In this document: positions 33,023 to 42,045 of the stretch, piece after piece
Position numbering within the stretch: the stretch's first letter is position 1
Layout: the number at the start of each line of letters is the position of its first letter
Origin: a bacterium
GTDB lineage: Bacteria > Bacteroidota > Bacteroidia > Flavobacteriales_D > Crocinitomicaceae
Direction: 5' to 3'
NCBI GenBank assembly: GCA_024742305.1
Contig: JANSYQ010000002.1
Span: 1 to 64,000, forward strand
Length of the DNA: 64,000 bases
Translations under genes and position numbers: made by a program
The notes under the pieces: generated by a model
What the model was told of the DNA's origin: nothing
The model's input: the letters and a program-made list of their open reading frames with translations, nothing else
Database searches by the model: none

Positions 33023-35317
33023 ATGCAAGCATTATTTTACCTCCTGTTCACTGGGCTGCTCCTGCTCTTCCCTTTTGTGAACTTCGCCCAAAACTCATCA
33101 GAATTTTCTTACGAACTGCGTGTTACCAACATGAAAGGACAACCCGACTCCGGACGAGAAGTTGTTTTTGTGGAAACAAGCACCTTTGAACGTCGCGCTT
33201 TCAAAACCGATGCCTCAGGTCAATTGTCGCTTACTTTTGATCGCGGTAAAATATGGCTCGGATCTGTTGGTGAGATGCGTAACTGTATTGAGATTGATGT
33301 CTCTTTCGGTGGTCGTGGAAGTCGCACTATGACTTATGATCCTGTTGGATGGGAACGCGAAAATCAAGTGCTTCCCGATCGCAGATCCATTGCGTTCACT
33401 GAAGTGGATCAAACACGACTAACGACACGAGAGAAGCCGACCACCAACGAAACGGTTTTGACCATCATGCTTCAAGATCAGAAAAGAAGAAGCTATTCAA
33501 AAGTGGAGGTTGCATTGGTTTGTTTTGAAACAGAAACGAAATACATTTCTAAGACGGACGCTGCCGGAAAAGCAACATTCAAACTGCCGATTAATCAGAA
33601 TTATGAAATTGACGTAGATGGTGTTGAGTCGCTGAAATACATTGACCTAGGACCAAGAGCCATGACCCAAACGATGGGAATCATGTATCAGCCGCGAACT
33701 TTTACAGAGCAAAAAGACGACCGATTCATCGTTCAAAACGTGCCGAAAGATACAGAGCCGAGTTCTTCCCATGCGCGGGTAAAATTGAAAGTGCGAAAAG
33801 ATTACGATCCTGCCATCAATGAGGCGGTGTATGTGCGTATGCTTCAATCGAATAAGGTGTACCGAGCAAAAACAAACGATCAAGGTGAAGTAACGTTTAT
33901 GCTGCCGATTCGTGCGAAATACGCAGTGGATTTCAAGTATCAGCGCGATGCCGATTTGATTGATTTATCAAAAGTGAAAGGAATTGCATTTCAGAACATG
34001 GGCGTGAATTACATCGTTGATCCACGATTGGCAAACATTGAGGAGTTTATTCCAGCGGTGGATGAATTGGTCGAGTATGACATGCATAGTTTTGTCGACG
34101 CACAATATCCCGAACCAACTGCCAATGATGTTGACTTCCAACTAAAATGGGGCAACAAGTTCAACAAGAATTCGAAAGAAGCCTTGCTTGAAGTGGGGAT
34201 GCGCGTGAAGTCGAAAATGACGCGAAAATCTCCTGATCCATTGAACATCTGTTTCGTTGTGGACAAAAGTGGTTCGATGTCCGGTGAAGACAGAATTGGT
34301 CAATTGAAAAAATCAATGATCAAATTCATAGAGCAGTTAAGCCCGGATGATATTGTTTCTATTGTCGTCTTTGAGAGCAATGCCACATTGGCGGTTCCGG
34401 CAGCGAAGGTGAAGGATAAAAAGGCCATTATTGACATCATTCATGCCATTCAAGCCACGGGAGGAACGAATATTTACTCGGGAATGGTGATGGGATTTGA
34501 AGAGGTGCAGAAGCTGAAAACGGCAAAAACGATTGATCGCGTTATTCTTCTGACAGACGGATACGGTAGCACACCTCCGGAGCAAGTCATTGCCGAGGCG
34601 AAAAAATACATCGCTGGAGGAACCGAACTATCTTGTGTTGGTGTTGGAATTGACTACAACAAAGAATTATTGTCTTTGTTAGCATCAGCGGGAGGCGGGT
34701 TATTGCACTTAGCATCTACGTCTTCGGGAATTGAAGAAGTTTTCCAGCGCGAATTGGAAAGTATCTTGTATCCGATGGCAAAAGAAGCACAGTTGACCGT
34801 TCGTTACAACGATAAAATTGTATATCGCCAGTTGTACGGCTACGCTAACGAAAAGGTGACTCCAGGAAAAATGAACGTGGAGATACCGCATCTTTTCCCA
34901 GGGTTGAGTCAAATGGCACTGATTAAGTTCGACCTTATCAACCCGACGAAAGACATTATCAAAGAAAAAGTGGTGGTGACTCTCGAATATACGGATGCCG
35001 TTACTGGAAAACCGGTTACCATTGAGAAGAAAATTCATCCCGAGTGGACAGATGCTACGGGCGAGTTGGACATGGCGATCGATCGTGAGCACAAAAAGGT
35101 TCTTGCCGTGGCCATCGCCAATCAATCGTTGAAACAGATGTCGAATTCGTTTGAGTCTGGAGATAATGATGCGGCGAAAGCGGCGCTAGAAAGTGCTATT
35201 GCACAGCTACAAAACTTGTTCCCTGACGCCACACCTTCTGAGTTGCTTGCAGTAGTGGATCAGTTGCAGGTTTATGTGGATGCGTTCCAAATACTGAAGG
35301 AACAAAGTAATTATTAG
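33023..35317 (+). CDS. Secreted von Willebrand A-domain protein
   Basis: The 764-residue product has a signal peptide ('MQALFYLLFTGLLLLFPFVNFAQ'). Residues ~25-350 contain three similar beta-sandwich repeats of ~100 residues ('VTNMKGQPDSGREVVFVET', 'VEVALVCFETETKYISKTDAAGKATFKLPI', 'NEAVYVRMLQSNKVYRAKTNDQGEVTFMLPI'). Residues ~400-590 are a vWA domain with a complete MIDAS motif 'DKSGSMSG', a downstream Thr ('TGGTNIYSG') and 'ILLTDG'. The C-terminal third is beta-rich and ends in helices. Domain order resembles inter-alpha-trypsin-inhibitor-like bacterial proteins. It should bind a ligand in a metal-dependent way outside the inner membrane; the partner is unknown. A strong terminator follows. 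Confidence 0.85.
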   Translation: MQALFYLLFTGLLLLFPFVNFAQNSSEFSYELRVTNMKGQPDSGREVVFVETSTFERRAFKTDASGQLSLTFDRGKIWLGSVGEMRNCIEIDVSFGGRGSRTMTYDPVGWERENQVLPDRRSIAFTEVDQTRLTTREKPTTNETVLTIMLQDQKRRSYSKVEVALVCFETETKYISKTDAAGKATFKLPINQNYEIDVDGVESLKYIDLGPRAMTQTMGIMYQPRTFTEQKDDRFIVQNVPKDTEPSSSHARVKLKVRKDYDPAINEAVYVRMLQSNKVYRAKTNDQGEVTFMLPIRAKYAVDFKYQRDADLIDLSKVKGIAFQNMGVNYIVDPRLANIEEFIPAVDELVEYDMHSFVDAQYPEPTANDVDFQLKWGNKFNKNSKEALLEVGMRVKSKMTRKSPDPLNICFVVDKSGSMSGEDRIGQLKKSMIKFIEQLSPDDIVSIVVFESNATLAVPAAKVKDKKAIIDIIHAIQATGGTNIYSGMVMGFEEVQKLKTAKTIDRVILLTDGYGSTPPEQVIAEAKKYIAGGTELSCVGVGIDYNKELLSLLASAGGGLLHLASTSSGIEEVFQRELESILYPMAKEAQLTVRYNDKIVYRQLYGYANEKVTPGKMNVEIPHLFPGLSQMALIKFDLINPTKDIIKEKVVVTLEYTDAVTGKPVTIEKKIHPEWTDATGELDMAIDREHKKVLAVAIANQSLKQMSNSFESGDNDAAKAALESAIAQLQNLFPDATPSELLAVVDQLQVYVDAFQILKEQSNY

Positions 35318-35324
35318 TGCAATG

Positions 35325-35356
35325 AAAAGGAGCGACTTTCATCGCTCCTTTTGCTT
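35325..35356 (+). terminator. Intrinsic terminator after the vWA gene
   Basis: AAAAGGAGCGA pairs perfectly (11 bp) with TCGCTCCTTTT around CTTTCA. The stem itself supplies a short T-run. Confidence 0.85.
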
Positions 35357-35441
35357 TGATAATGCGACGAATTAAGTTTCCGTTTCTTAAATTGAAATTT
35401 GAAAGTTTTACTATTCGTAGATTAATTCCACTGTTTAAAAA

Positions 35442-35471
35442 TTGAATGTTTTCGTTAAAAATGTAACTTTG
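35442..35471 (+). promoter_or_regulatory. Full consensus promoter (TTG-N19-TAACTTTG) next to an ATG
   Basis: TTG (35442-35444) is followed after exactly 19 bases by TAACTTTG (35464-35471); the ATG begins four bases later at 35476. Transcription should start at or beside the start codon, so the message is probably leaderless. Confidence 0.75.
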
Positions 35472-35475
35472 ACGG

Positions 35476-37026
35476 ATGAAATCTATTATCTCTTGTCTAC
35501 TACTAATTCTCTCTTTCAACTTAACCGCCCAAACTGGCTCCTCGGAATTACTCGGTGAGTATGAGCATATTGGGGCAAGTGAATTGTTCATCAATTCGGT
35601 CGTAGAAATAAACGGTTCGTACTATTCTATTATTGGTGATGCTGGCGATCAGGCGTTAAAATGGTCAAAGGAAGTAGAAATTGACATCCTCACTGTCTCT
35701 CGATTCTCCGATTCAGAAACTCGCAAAATTGGACCAGAGTTGGAATTCTCGCAATCGGAAGGATCTATACTTAGCTTCACACGCTTGGGTTCAAACCCAG
35801 TCTTGATTACAAAATCGTATGATAAAAAGAGTGAGATACTCCAGTATTTCGTAACTCTTATTGACCCTCAATCACTGGATATTGTAGATAAAAGGTTGTT
35901 ATTTGAGACAAGCTCAGAAAAATTTCCAATCGTAAATTTTTGCTCCTCTCCTGACTATTCTAAACTAGGTCTAAGCATATCAACGGACAGTAAAATCATC
36001 TTAACCACATTTGATTCCGAGGCTGAAAAGATTTGGGAAACGGAGATTATGGGATTTGTACAGTCTACTTTTCTTCGAAATTTAGATAACCGAATCTTTA
36101 TTGAAAATAATTATAACGATAGAGTCATCATGGATAATCAAGGCTGCATCTATATGTGTGCTTATCCTAAGGCTGGACCGAACGAGTATGCCTACCAAAA
36201 ATCATCACACCTATTCTATATTTCAGAAGACGGTACAGAAATATGGTCAGAAGAACTTACAAAGCCAAAAGGCTATCTGATAGACTACAAATTACAGCAA
36301 ATAGAAAACGGAATTGTATGCGCGGGATTTTATGGAGGAGCGATCAGCGGAAGCTTTCAAGTTAAAGGGGCCTCTTCAATTCTATTTAAGCCCGATAAGA
36401 AGCAGCTTACAAATTACAATGAGCAGCCCATTTCCTTTGAATTAATGATCACAGGGTACGAGGATAAAACACTTAAGGAGGCATTGAAAGACAAGGAAAA
36501 AGGGAGAAGCTGTAATCAGCTAATAATATCAAACGTAAAAATAGTAGGAGGGAAAGAGAATGTGTACTTACTTGGAGAACAATTCTTTGCAACATCTACG
36601 GATAATGGCGGAGTATATTACACTGCTGGAGACGTAATTTACCTACCCATTACATCAGATGGGTCGATTAATACTGTAGATAAAATTACGAAACGGCAAT
36701 ATTCTGGAAAAAAACAGAAAGAGATAATCGCTTATTCTTGTGGAGTAGTCAACGAAGACTTACTAGTTCTTTTCAACGATAATAAGGAAAATCCAATGAC
36801 TGTGAAATCAGTCGAAGATGTCGATTTTTTTAAGGCATTTTCTACGAGAAAGGCTGTACCTATTATGGTAGAAATTTCACCAGACGGCGAAGCATCAAAA
36901 AGTGTTGCGAACGACGACCTTGATCATTTCATTTACCTAGGTACCAAAGTTTACAGTTTGGAAGAAGATGTCTTTTTGTACATAGGTGAAGCAGATGACA
37001 CATCACTATATAAGTGGGTTGAGTAA
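35476..37026 (+). CDS. Secreted protein, probably beta-propeller-like, unknown function
   Basis: The 516-residue product has a signal peptide ('MKSIISCLLLILSFNLTAQ'). The mature part is a series of beta blades with repeated 'DNQGCIYMC', 'SEDGTEIWSEEL' and 'PITSDGSINTVDKI' segments, in which D-x-G turns come at regular distance, as in propeller proteins. Residues ~300-345 ('SFELMITGYEDKTLKEALKDKEKGRS') form an inserted helical segment. I do not recognise a named family. The gene is preceded by a consensus promoter with essentially no leader. Confidence 0.7.
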   Translation: MKSIISCLLLILSFNLTAQTGSSELLGEYEHIGASELFINSVVEINGSYYSIIGDAGDQALKWSKEVEIDILTVSRFSDSETRKIGPELEFSQSEGSILSFTRLGSNPVLITKSYDKKSEILQYFVTLIDPQSLDIVDKRLLFETSSEKFPIVNFCSSPDYSKLGLSISTDSKIILTTFDSEAEKIWETEIMGFVQSTFLRNLDNRIFIENNYNDRVIMDNQGCIYMCAYPKAGPNEYAYQKSSHLFYISEDGTEIWSEELTKPKGYLIDYKLQQIENGIVCAGFYGGAISGSFQVKGASSILFKPDKKQLTNYNEQPISFELMITGYEDKTLKEALKDKEKGRSCNQLIISNVKIVGGKENVYLLGEQFFATSTDNGGVYYTAGDVIYLPITSDGSINTVDKITKRQYSGKKQKEIIAYSCGVVNEDLLVLFNDNKENPMTVKSVEDVDFFKAFSTRKAVPIMVEISPDGEASKSVANDDLDHFIYLGTKVYSLEEDVFLYIGEADDTSLYKWVE

Positions 37027-37091
37027 CATGCGTTTATTCATCGCCGAGAATTAAGAAGAATTTTGTCGCTCCTTTTTCACATCGTGAATAG

Positions 37092-37742
37092 TTAGCTCGA
37101 TTTCTTCAAATGTCCAAACGAGGGAACTTCATTAGCTCGTGCATAAGGATAAGAAGCAATGCGCTTCAAACTGTAATAGTTGTTCAATCCACCGATTCCC
37201 ACATCAAAGATTTTATCCAAACGGATGTATCCTTTGTCGTCTAAACTTTCTTCTGGAAGAATGATTTCCTGAATTTCACCGATGATTAAACGCGTATCGT
37301 TCGCTTCGATGAGTATTTCCTCTTTGAACTTCATCCCAATTTTAACGTAGCTCTCCTTCACGAAAGGTGCAGCAAAATCATACAGGTATTCTTCTGTCAA
37401 ACCACAGCGTTCAAATTCCGAATCTCCATGATCGAATTTCGCGGAAGTGTAATGCGCTTTTTCCGTTATCGTCTCGTGCACGTGATTGATCGTGTAATAC
37501 CCAGTTTCTTTAATGTTGTCGTAGGTATTGCGATTCACCTCTCCCGTAGGTCGTAAAATGAATCCCAATAGCGGGGGATTGCTCCCCAAATGAACTACCG
37601 AACTGAATATACTCACATTGCTTCCAAATTTTTGGGAGTACGTGCCGATCAAATTGGCCGGTTTAATTCCTGTAATTCCGTTGATCAGATTCAATCGACG
37701 AACTCGATGCATTTCTTCTATGGATTTTCTACTCACTCTCAT
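37092..37742 (-). CDS. Flavin-reductase-like (split-barrel FMN-binding) protein
   Basis: The 216-residue product fits the flavoredoxin-like branch of the split-barrel flavin reductases: 'LINGITGIKPANLIGTYSQKFGSNVSIFSSVVHLGSNPPLLGFILRPTGEVNRNTYDNIKETGYYTIN' (parts: 'SIFSSVVHLGSNPPLLGF', 'RNTYDNIKETGYYTIN'), with 'HYTSAKFDHGDSEF' after it. It should bind FMN and use NAD(P)H or another donor. The partner is unknown. A 59-codon ORF ends five bases upstream of its start, so the two, and probably folE, are in one transcription unit. Confidence 0.88.
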   Translation of the reverse strand: MRVSRKSIEEMHRVRRLNLINGITGIKPANLIGTYSQKFGSNVSIFSSVVHLGSNPPLLGFILRPTGEVNRNTYDNIKETGYYTINHVHETITEKAHYTSAKFDHGDSEFERCGLTEEYLYDFAAPFVKESYVKIGMKFKEEILIEANDTRLIIGEIQEIILPEESLDDKGYIRLDKIFDVGIGGLNNYYSLKRIASYPYARANEVPSFGHLKKSS

Positions 37743-37747
37743 ACTAC

Positions 37748-37927
37748 CTAATTTAAATACGCGACTTTAAGCTCCTCAATCTGATCCTGAAGACGCTTTG
37801 CTTTCAACAACTTTTCTTTAGATGCGGGAGGATTTTGAATATGTAGCAATTGCGCATCTCTAATCAATGCTTCGTAACGGTCCGATAGCTGCTCTATCCG
37901 ACTTCTAAATTTGAAACGATACACCAT
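37748..37927 (-). CDS. Small 59-residue helical protein (below the ORF-track cut-off)
   Basis: ATG 37927 to TAG 37748 gives 59 residues: 'MVYRFKFRSRIEQLSDRY' followed by 'LQDQIEELKVAYLN' at the end. The layout is two amphipathic helices with a basic start, similar to the small Lacal_2735-type proteins of Flavobacteria (a resemblance from memory, not checked). It lies in the same direction between folE and the flavin reductase gene, five bases before the latter, which supports it as real. Confidence 0.6.
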   Translation of the reverse strand: MVYRFKFRSRIEQLSDRYEALIRDAQLLHIQNPPASKEKLLKAKRLQDQIEELKVAYLN

Positions 37928-37975
37928 AACTCATTATTTAGTTCCGGCGAATGATCCTCCTTAATAGGATGTTTT

Positions 37976-38692
37976 TCACTCCATCCGGATGTAATCCAAA
38001 AATTCTCTTTTGGTGGCTTGCTCTTTAAATTTACCACCGTAATATGCTGTAACGGTAGTAGAATTTGTGTCTTCAATACCACGCGATGCCACACATAAGT
38101 GCTCTGCATTCACCACTACCGCAATATCTTCTGTTCCTAAAATCTCTTTCAGCTCGTTCGCAATCTGATTCGTCAAACGTTCTTGTACCTGCGGGCGTTT
38201 CGCAAAATGACGAACAATCCGGTTGAGTTTCGAAAGTCCGATAACCTTTCCGTTGGAAATGTAGGCCACGTGAGCTCTACCGATGATTGGAACAAAGTGG
38301 TGCTCACAATTTGAGTAGAGTGTTATGTCCTTCTCTACCAACATTTCGTTGTACTTGTATTTGTTCTCAAAAAGGGCGACTTTCGGCTTGTTTCGATCAT
38401 CTAATCCGGAAAAAATTTCCTCTACGTACATCTTCGCCACACGTTCAGGCGTACCGCGAAGTGAATCATCTGTCAGGTCCAACCCCAAAGTTTCCATGAT
38501 GTCGCGAAATTTCTCAGCGATCACCGCTTTTTTCTCTTCATTCGTTAGCACGAAGGCATCCTCGCGCATTGGAGTATCCAACGACGTCCCGATATGTTGA
38601 TCACCTATCTCCTCCACTGTGACATCGTGCCCGTTTAGAGCACTGGTCCCGTTAATCTGCTGGGTATTCAACAATGTTCCGTTCAGTTTCAT
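37976..38692 (-). CDS. folE: GTP cyclohydrolase I
   Basis: The 238-residue enzyme makes 7,8-dihydroneopterin triphosphate from GTP. The Zn ligands are visible: Cys129 and His132 in 'YSNCEHHFVP' and Cys200 in 'AEHLCVASRGI'. 'GLSKLNRIVRHFAKRPQVQERLTNQI' is the standard FolE helix-loop. Residues 1-45 are an extra N-terminal extension, common in the family. The start of folE lies inside the 3' end of the preceding 6-pyruvoyl-tetrahydropterin-synthase-like gene (41-base overlap), consistent with coupled synthesis of a pterin or deazapurine. Confidence 0.96.
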   Translation of the reverse strand: MKLNGTLLNTQQINGTSALNGHDVTVEEIGDQHIGTSLDTPMREDAFVLTNEEKKAVIAEKFRDIMETLGLDLTDDSLRGTPERVAKMYVEEIFSGLDDRNKPKVALFENKYKYNEMLVEKDITLYSNCEHHFVPIIGRAHVAYISNGKVIGLSKLNRIVRHFAKRPQVQERLTNQIANELKEILGTEDIAVVVNAEHLCVASRGIEDTNSTTVTAYYGGKFKEQATKREFLDYIRME

Positions 38693-39068
38693 ACAGTTTA
38701 ATTTTTAATTCAAGTTCATCAGAAAGCACTTGTCTCAAATTTTCAAAAATCACCTTAGCAATATTCTCCGCCGTTGGATTTAGTTCTTTGAATTCCTCTG
38801 TATCGAGGTTGAGATTTTTGTGATCGTATTTATCTACCACATGCTCCCGAATCAAGTTCTTTAAAATTTTCGCATCCATGACATAGCCCGAGTCTTGATC
38901 GATGAATCCAGTTACCTTCACTTCCAAGTCGTAATTGTGTCCATGATAGTTAGGGTTGTTGCATTTTCCGAAGATTTCTCGGTTTTTCTCATCACTCCAA
39001 TGGGGATTATGCAAGCGATGTGCTGCATTAAAATGTTCCTTTCGAATGATTGCCGTTTTGTGAGCCAT
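38652..39068 (-). CDS. queD: 6-carboxytetrahydropterin synthase / 6-pyruvoyl-tetrahydropterin synthase family
   Basis: I use ATG 39068; the track start at 39089 adds seven residues. The 138-residue product has the Zn site His17 ('FNAAHRLHN') and 'NYHGHNYDLEV' with two more His, and a Cys in 'FGKCNNPNYHG' at the position of the catalytic Cys. It acts on dihydroneopterin triphosphate, the product of FolE, whose gene overlaps it by 41 bases. The product could feed queuosine (QueD) or a tetrahydrobiopterin-like cofactor; no other queuosine gene is in the window, so the symbol is tentative. Confidence 0.88.
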   Translation of the reverse strand: MAHKTAIIRKEHFNAAHRLHNPHWSDEKNREIFGKCNNPNYHGHNYDLEVKVTGFIDQDSGYVMDAKILKNLIREHVVDKYDHKNLNLDTEEFKELNPTAENIAKVIFENLRQVLSDELELKIKLYETERNIVEYPAD

Positions 39069-39186
39069 GACTGCTGTTTTCAATGCCAAGGTATAAAATG
39101 TTTAACTATAATGGAAATTTGTTAAACAAAATATGTGTTAAAAATTTACCCGGGTAGATTTACACTCTTCTTTTGGACAGAGATTT

Positions 39187-42045
39187 CTAACAATACTTAC
39201 AGAAAGAGAAAAACCCTGTATCCGTGTGTTGGAAAGGGATATCGGTGTCGTAAACGTGCTCTAAAATTGTTTGAAGATACGTTGGGAAGGCGTCTACGGC
39301 ATCTTGCATACTGATAGACTTTGTATCTAAGTAGAAAGGTTCACTTTTTCCGGAAACAAGCGAAATGATGGTCGGATCTGCTAATTTGCCCTCATTTTTT
39401 TGATACAGAAAAGCGTATTGCAATAATTGGAGTACGTGCTTTTTGTTGGACATCGTTTCCACTATTTGATCGGCGTCGATATCATTTTTTCGCATTTCGA
39501 CATCGGTTTTTTGTACGCGCCCAGTTTTGTAATCGACAATTCGTATGCGTTCCCCAATTCTATCAATCCGGTCTATGATACCGCGAAGGCGTACTTTTTT
39601 CTCCTTTCCTCTTACGTTTACCGAAACGGTAGCTTCGTACTCCTTCTCCAATGCCTCAATGTACACAGGTTCGGTTTGCTGAGACAAGAACGCGATTTCA
39701 GATTTCAAAAAGCGTTCTGTTAACTCCATCGCCATTTGGTAGGACAATAGATTTTTCCCTTTCATGAATGCAGACTCCTGATTATTGAAGTGCTTCATGA
39801 ATTCTTTGTGGAGAACGAGAGGATATTCCTTGAGCATTTTTTCAACGTCGAAGGAAGTAATTGCTACCATTCCTTGGGCATCTCGACCGTCTCCATGATC
39901 CAAGTTTTTGTCAATCGATCTTCGAGCCTGCCGAGAGGTCGGCTGAGAAGAAACAAACGGCTCATATAAGATTTCCAGCGTATTGTGAATGAACGTTCCG
40001 AAAGTGCTGTGCTCTACTTCTTCCTCGACGGTAGTTGCTTCTCCAAAATCCATCACATAACGGAAATAGAAATCTAGCGGACAAGTGAGATATTTCTTCA
40101 ACATTGAAGCCGAGGTAGAGCCTTCGAACAATTCATCCAAGCGAGCGAATAACTCAGGCGTTTTTTCAATCTCGCGATACAATTCTTCTCTCGAAGTCTT
40201 CAAAGAATAAATGCGTTTGTTCAGTCGCATGTTTGGATTTACGCGCGCCAATTCCATCTCCAACTGCATCAAATATCGACTAGGCTCGTTGCTTCCAATA
40301 GATTCATCCGCACTTGTGTAGGTCACCAATAATTCCTCACAATGGTGCAATAAACGATAAAAGTGGTGGGCGAAGATGCCTTGTTTTTCCCGTGGTGTTG
40401 GAAGTTCCAAATAACGGCGTAAATCCATTGGAATGAGTGTTTGAATAGAATTGGTTGGCGGTAACATTCCTTCGTTCATACCTAGGCAGATAATCCTTTT
40501 GAAGTCGAGTCCGCGCGTTTCCAGCATTCCCATAATTTGAAGTCCGTCTGTTGGATTTCCATGATAAGCAATACTCTTTCGGGACCAATGTTGATGGAAA
40601 AGCAGTCGGAAACTTTTCAGTTGCATGCTAGGCAATCCTTCGTTCACAAGGTTTTCCATTTCGAGAAGCGCACTATCGAAGCATTGCAACATCGCTCGTT
40701 CAAATGCCATGGTATCCGAAAGGTTGGCGTACAATCGTTGGTTCATCTCTCGGAACAAGGTCATCGCACTGCCCCAGTTTTCGTTCCAGTCGGTGGTGAT
40801 GCACTGCAATAGTTCCTTGGCGATTCCTTGTAATTCAATTGTATCGACATTCAAGAAAATCCGATTGCACTCAATGATTTCGTGTTCCAACTGCAATTGC
40901 GCTGCTTTTTCCTCCTCCGTACAAACTGCCTGTACTAAAGGATGATTCCAAAAGGCCTGTAAATCTTGAAAGTACAGCGCTTGGGTTCTAAACCTTGCTT
41001 TGTTTTCCTGAATACCGAAGACGAGATCTACCCAAGTTTTAATGGCTGTATTCCGAATGGGAAGTCCGAGCGAGATATTTGCCTTACCAATGGATTTTGG
41101 AAGGTTTTTTACCATGGGAGCGATCAAGGATTCATCCGCAAGAAGCAGCACGGTATCGTTCAATTCCTCCTTTGACAATGCTGCCAATGCCGTAGCGGCC
41201 ACCTTAACCTGACCGGTTTTCTGAACAGATTCTATGACATTTACGTCCATCGGTTTCAAGGAAAGGACATCCTGCACTCGTGGTAGTTTCGGTTCGTCCA
41301 AAAACGATGATATCTCTCGTAGAAAAGTGCCTGCTTCGTGTGTTTTCTTTTCGTAGTAGAACGTATCTGCATCCAATAAATAATGTCCTCGACCGTAGCG
41401 AACCAATTGCCGCACAATACTCATTTCCGCTTTGGATAGCGCGTTGAATCCAGCGAAAACGAAATGATGTTCTTTATCTTCTTGAAACACGGGTTGAATA
41501 TCCTCGGCGAGTGCTTTGTATGCGCTTCCCATGTAACATTGTTCGTTCGCATCAAGCTTTTTGTTCAACGCGTAGTAATAACCGGGAAGGCGATCCCAAA
41601 ACTCCATGAATCGCTTTTGACTGGCGGTTAACTCTTGCTCACCGAAGCTCCAATTTTCAATTTCTTTGATGTCCGCCAAATTTCTGAAAACTTGTTTCGC
41701 ATCAAGCAAGTAACGATCAATTTCATTGAAATCAGAAAGCAAAATATTCCCCCAATTTAGAAACTCTTCGAACGATCGGTCCTCTTCTGTTTTGGCCTGC
41801 TCCAGTTGGATTTCAAACAGAGCGAGTAAAGCCCGTGTAGAATCAATCACTGTTCGTTTAGATAATTGGCGTACCCATCGATCCATGGTGATCATTTCAG
41901 GCGCTAAAATGGGTTTTCTGGCGGCTTCCACTAATGCTTTGGAAACGAATTTACGCATCCGTTCAGAGGGCAGAATTAGCGTCACATGCGCGAGATCAAG
42001 ATCTTGCTCCTTGATATAGTTGGCTATGTATTGAGTAAAGGTCAT
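39187..42045 (-). CDS. AddB-like PD-(D/E)XK nuclease / inactive helicase-like protein
   Basis: The 952-residue product has an N-terminal helicase-like half without a Walker A motif ('LAHVTLILPSERMRKFVSKAL', 'MITMDRWVRQLS') and a later UvrD-like stretch 'DGLQIMGMLETRGLDFKRIICLGMNEG'. The C-terminal nuclease has 'RLRGIIDRIDRIGERIRIVDYKTGR', whose Asp and Asp-x-Lys form the PD-(D/E)XK site. Cysteines in 'KKYLTCPLDFYF' and in the terminal 'FSFCKYC' recall the Fe-S staple of AddB, but the protein stops right after the third Cys, so the fourth is absent. No AddA-like partner is in the window. It probably helps process DNA ends. A copy of the TCTCGA repeat lies inside the reading frame. Confidence 0.82.
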   Translation of the reverse strand: MTFTQYIANYIKEQDLDLAHVTLILPSERMRKFVSKALVEAARKPILAPEMITMDRWVRQLSKRTVIDSTRALLALFEIQLEQAKTEEDRSFEEFLNWGNILLSDFNEIDRYLLDAKQVFRNLADIKEIENWSFGEQELTASQKRFMEFWDRLPGYYYALNKKLDANEQCYMGSAYKALAEDIQPVFQEDKEHHFVFAGFNALSKAEMSIVRQLVRYGRGHYLLDADTFYYEKKTHEAGTFLREISSFLDEPKLPRVQDVLSLKPMDVNVIESVQKTGQVKVAATALAALSKEELNDTVLLLADESLIAPMVKNLPKSIGKANISLGLPIRNTAIKTWVDLVFGIQENKARFRTQALYFQDLQAFWNHPLVQAVCTEEEKAAQLQLEHEIIECNRIFLNVDTIELQGIAKELLQCITTDWNENWGSAMTLFREMNQRLYANLSDTMAFERAMLQCFDSALLEMENLVNEGLPSMQLKSFRLLFHQHWSRKSIAYHGNPTDGLQIMGMLETRGLDFKRIICLGMNEGMLPPTNSIQTLIPMDLRRYLELPTPREKQGIFAHHFYRLLHHCEELLVTYTSADESIGSNEPSRYLMQLEMELARVNPNMRLNKRIYSLKTSREELYREIEKTPELFARLDELFEGSTSASMLKKYLTCPLDFYFRYVMDFGEATTVEEEVEHSTFGTFIHNTLEILYEPFVSSQPTSRQARRSIDKNLDHGDGRDAQGMVAITSFDVEKMLKEYPLVLHKEFMKHFNNQESAFMKGKNLLSYQMAMELTERFLKSEIAFLSQQTEPVYIEALEKEYEATVSVNVRGKEKKVRLRGIIDRIDRIGERIRIVDYKTGRVQKTDVEMRKNDIDADQIVETMSNKKHVLQLLQYAFLYQKNEGKLADPTIISLVSGKSEPFYLDTKSISMQDAVDAFPTYLQTILEHVYDTDIPFQHTDTGFFSFCKYC
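39921..39942. repeat. TCTCGA-family repeat inside the AddB-like reading frame
   Basis: TTCGAGCCTGCCGAGAGG matches the intergenic copy at 32861 (CTCGAGCCTGTCGAGA) with two differences across the core, and adds a short in-frame segment, 'SSQPTSRQARRSID', to the protein in a linker before the nuclease domain. Confidence 0.55.
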
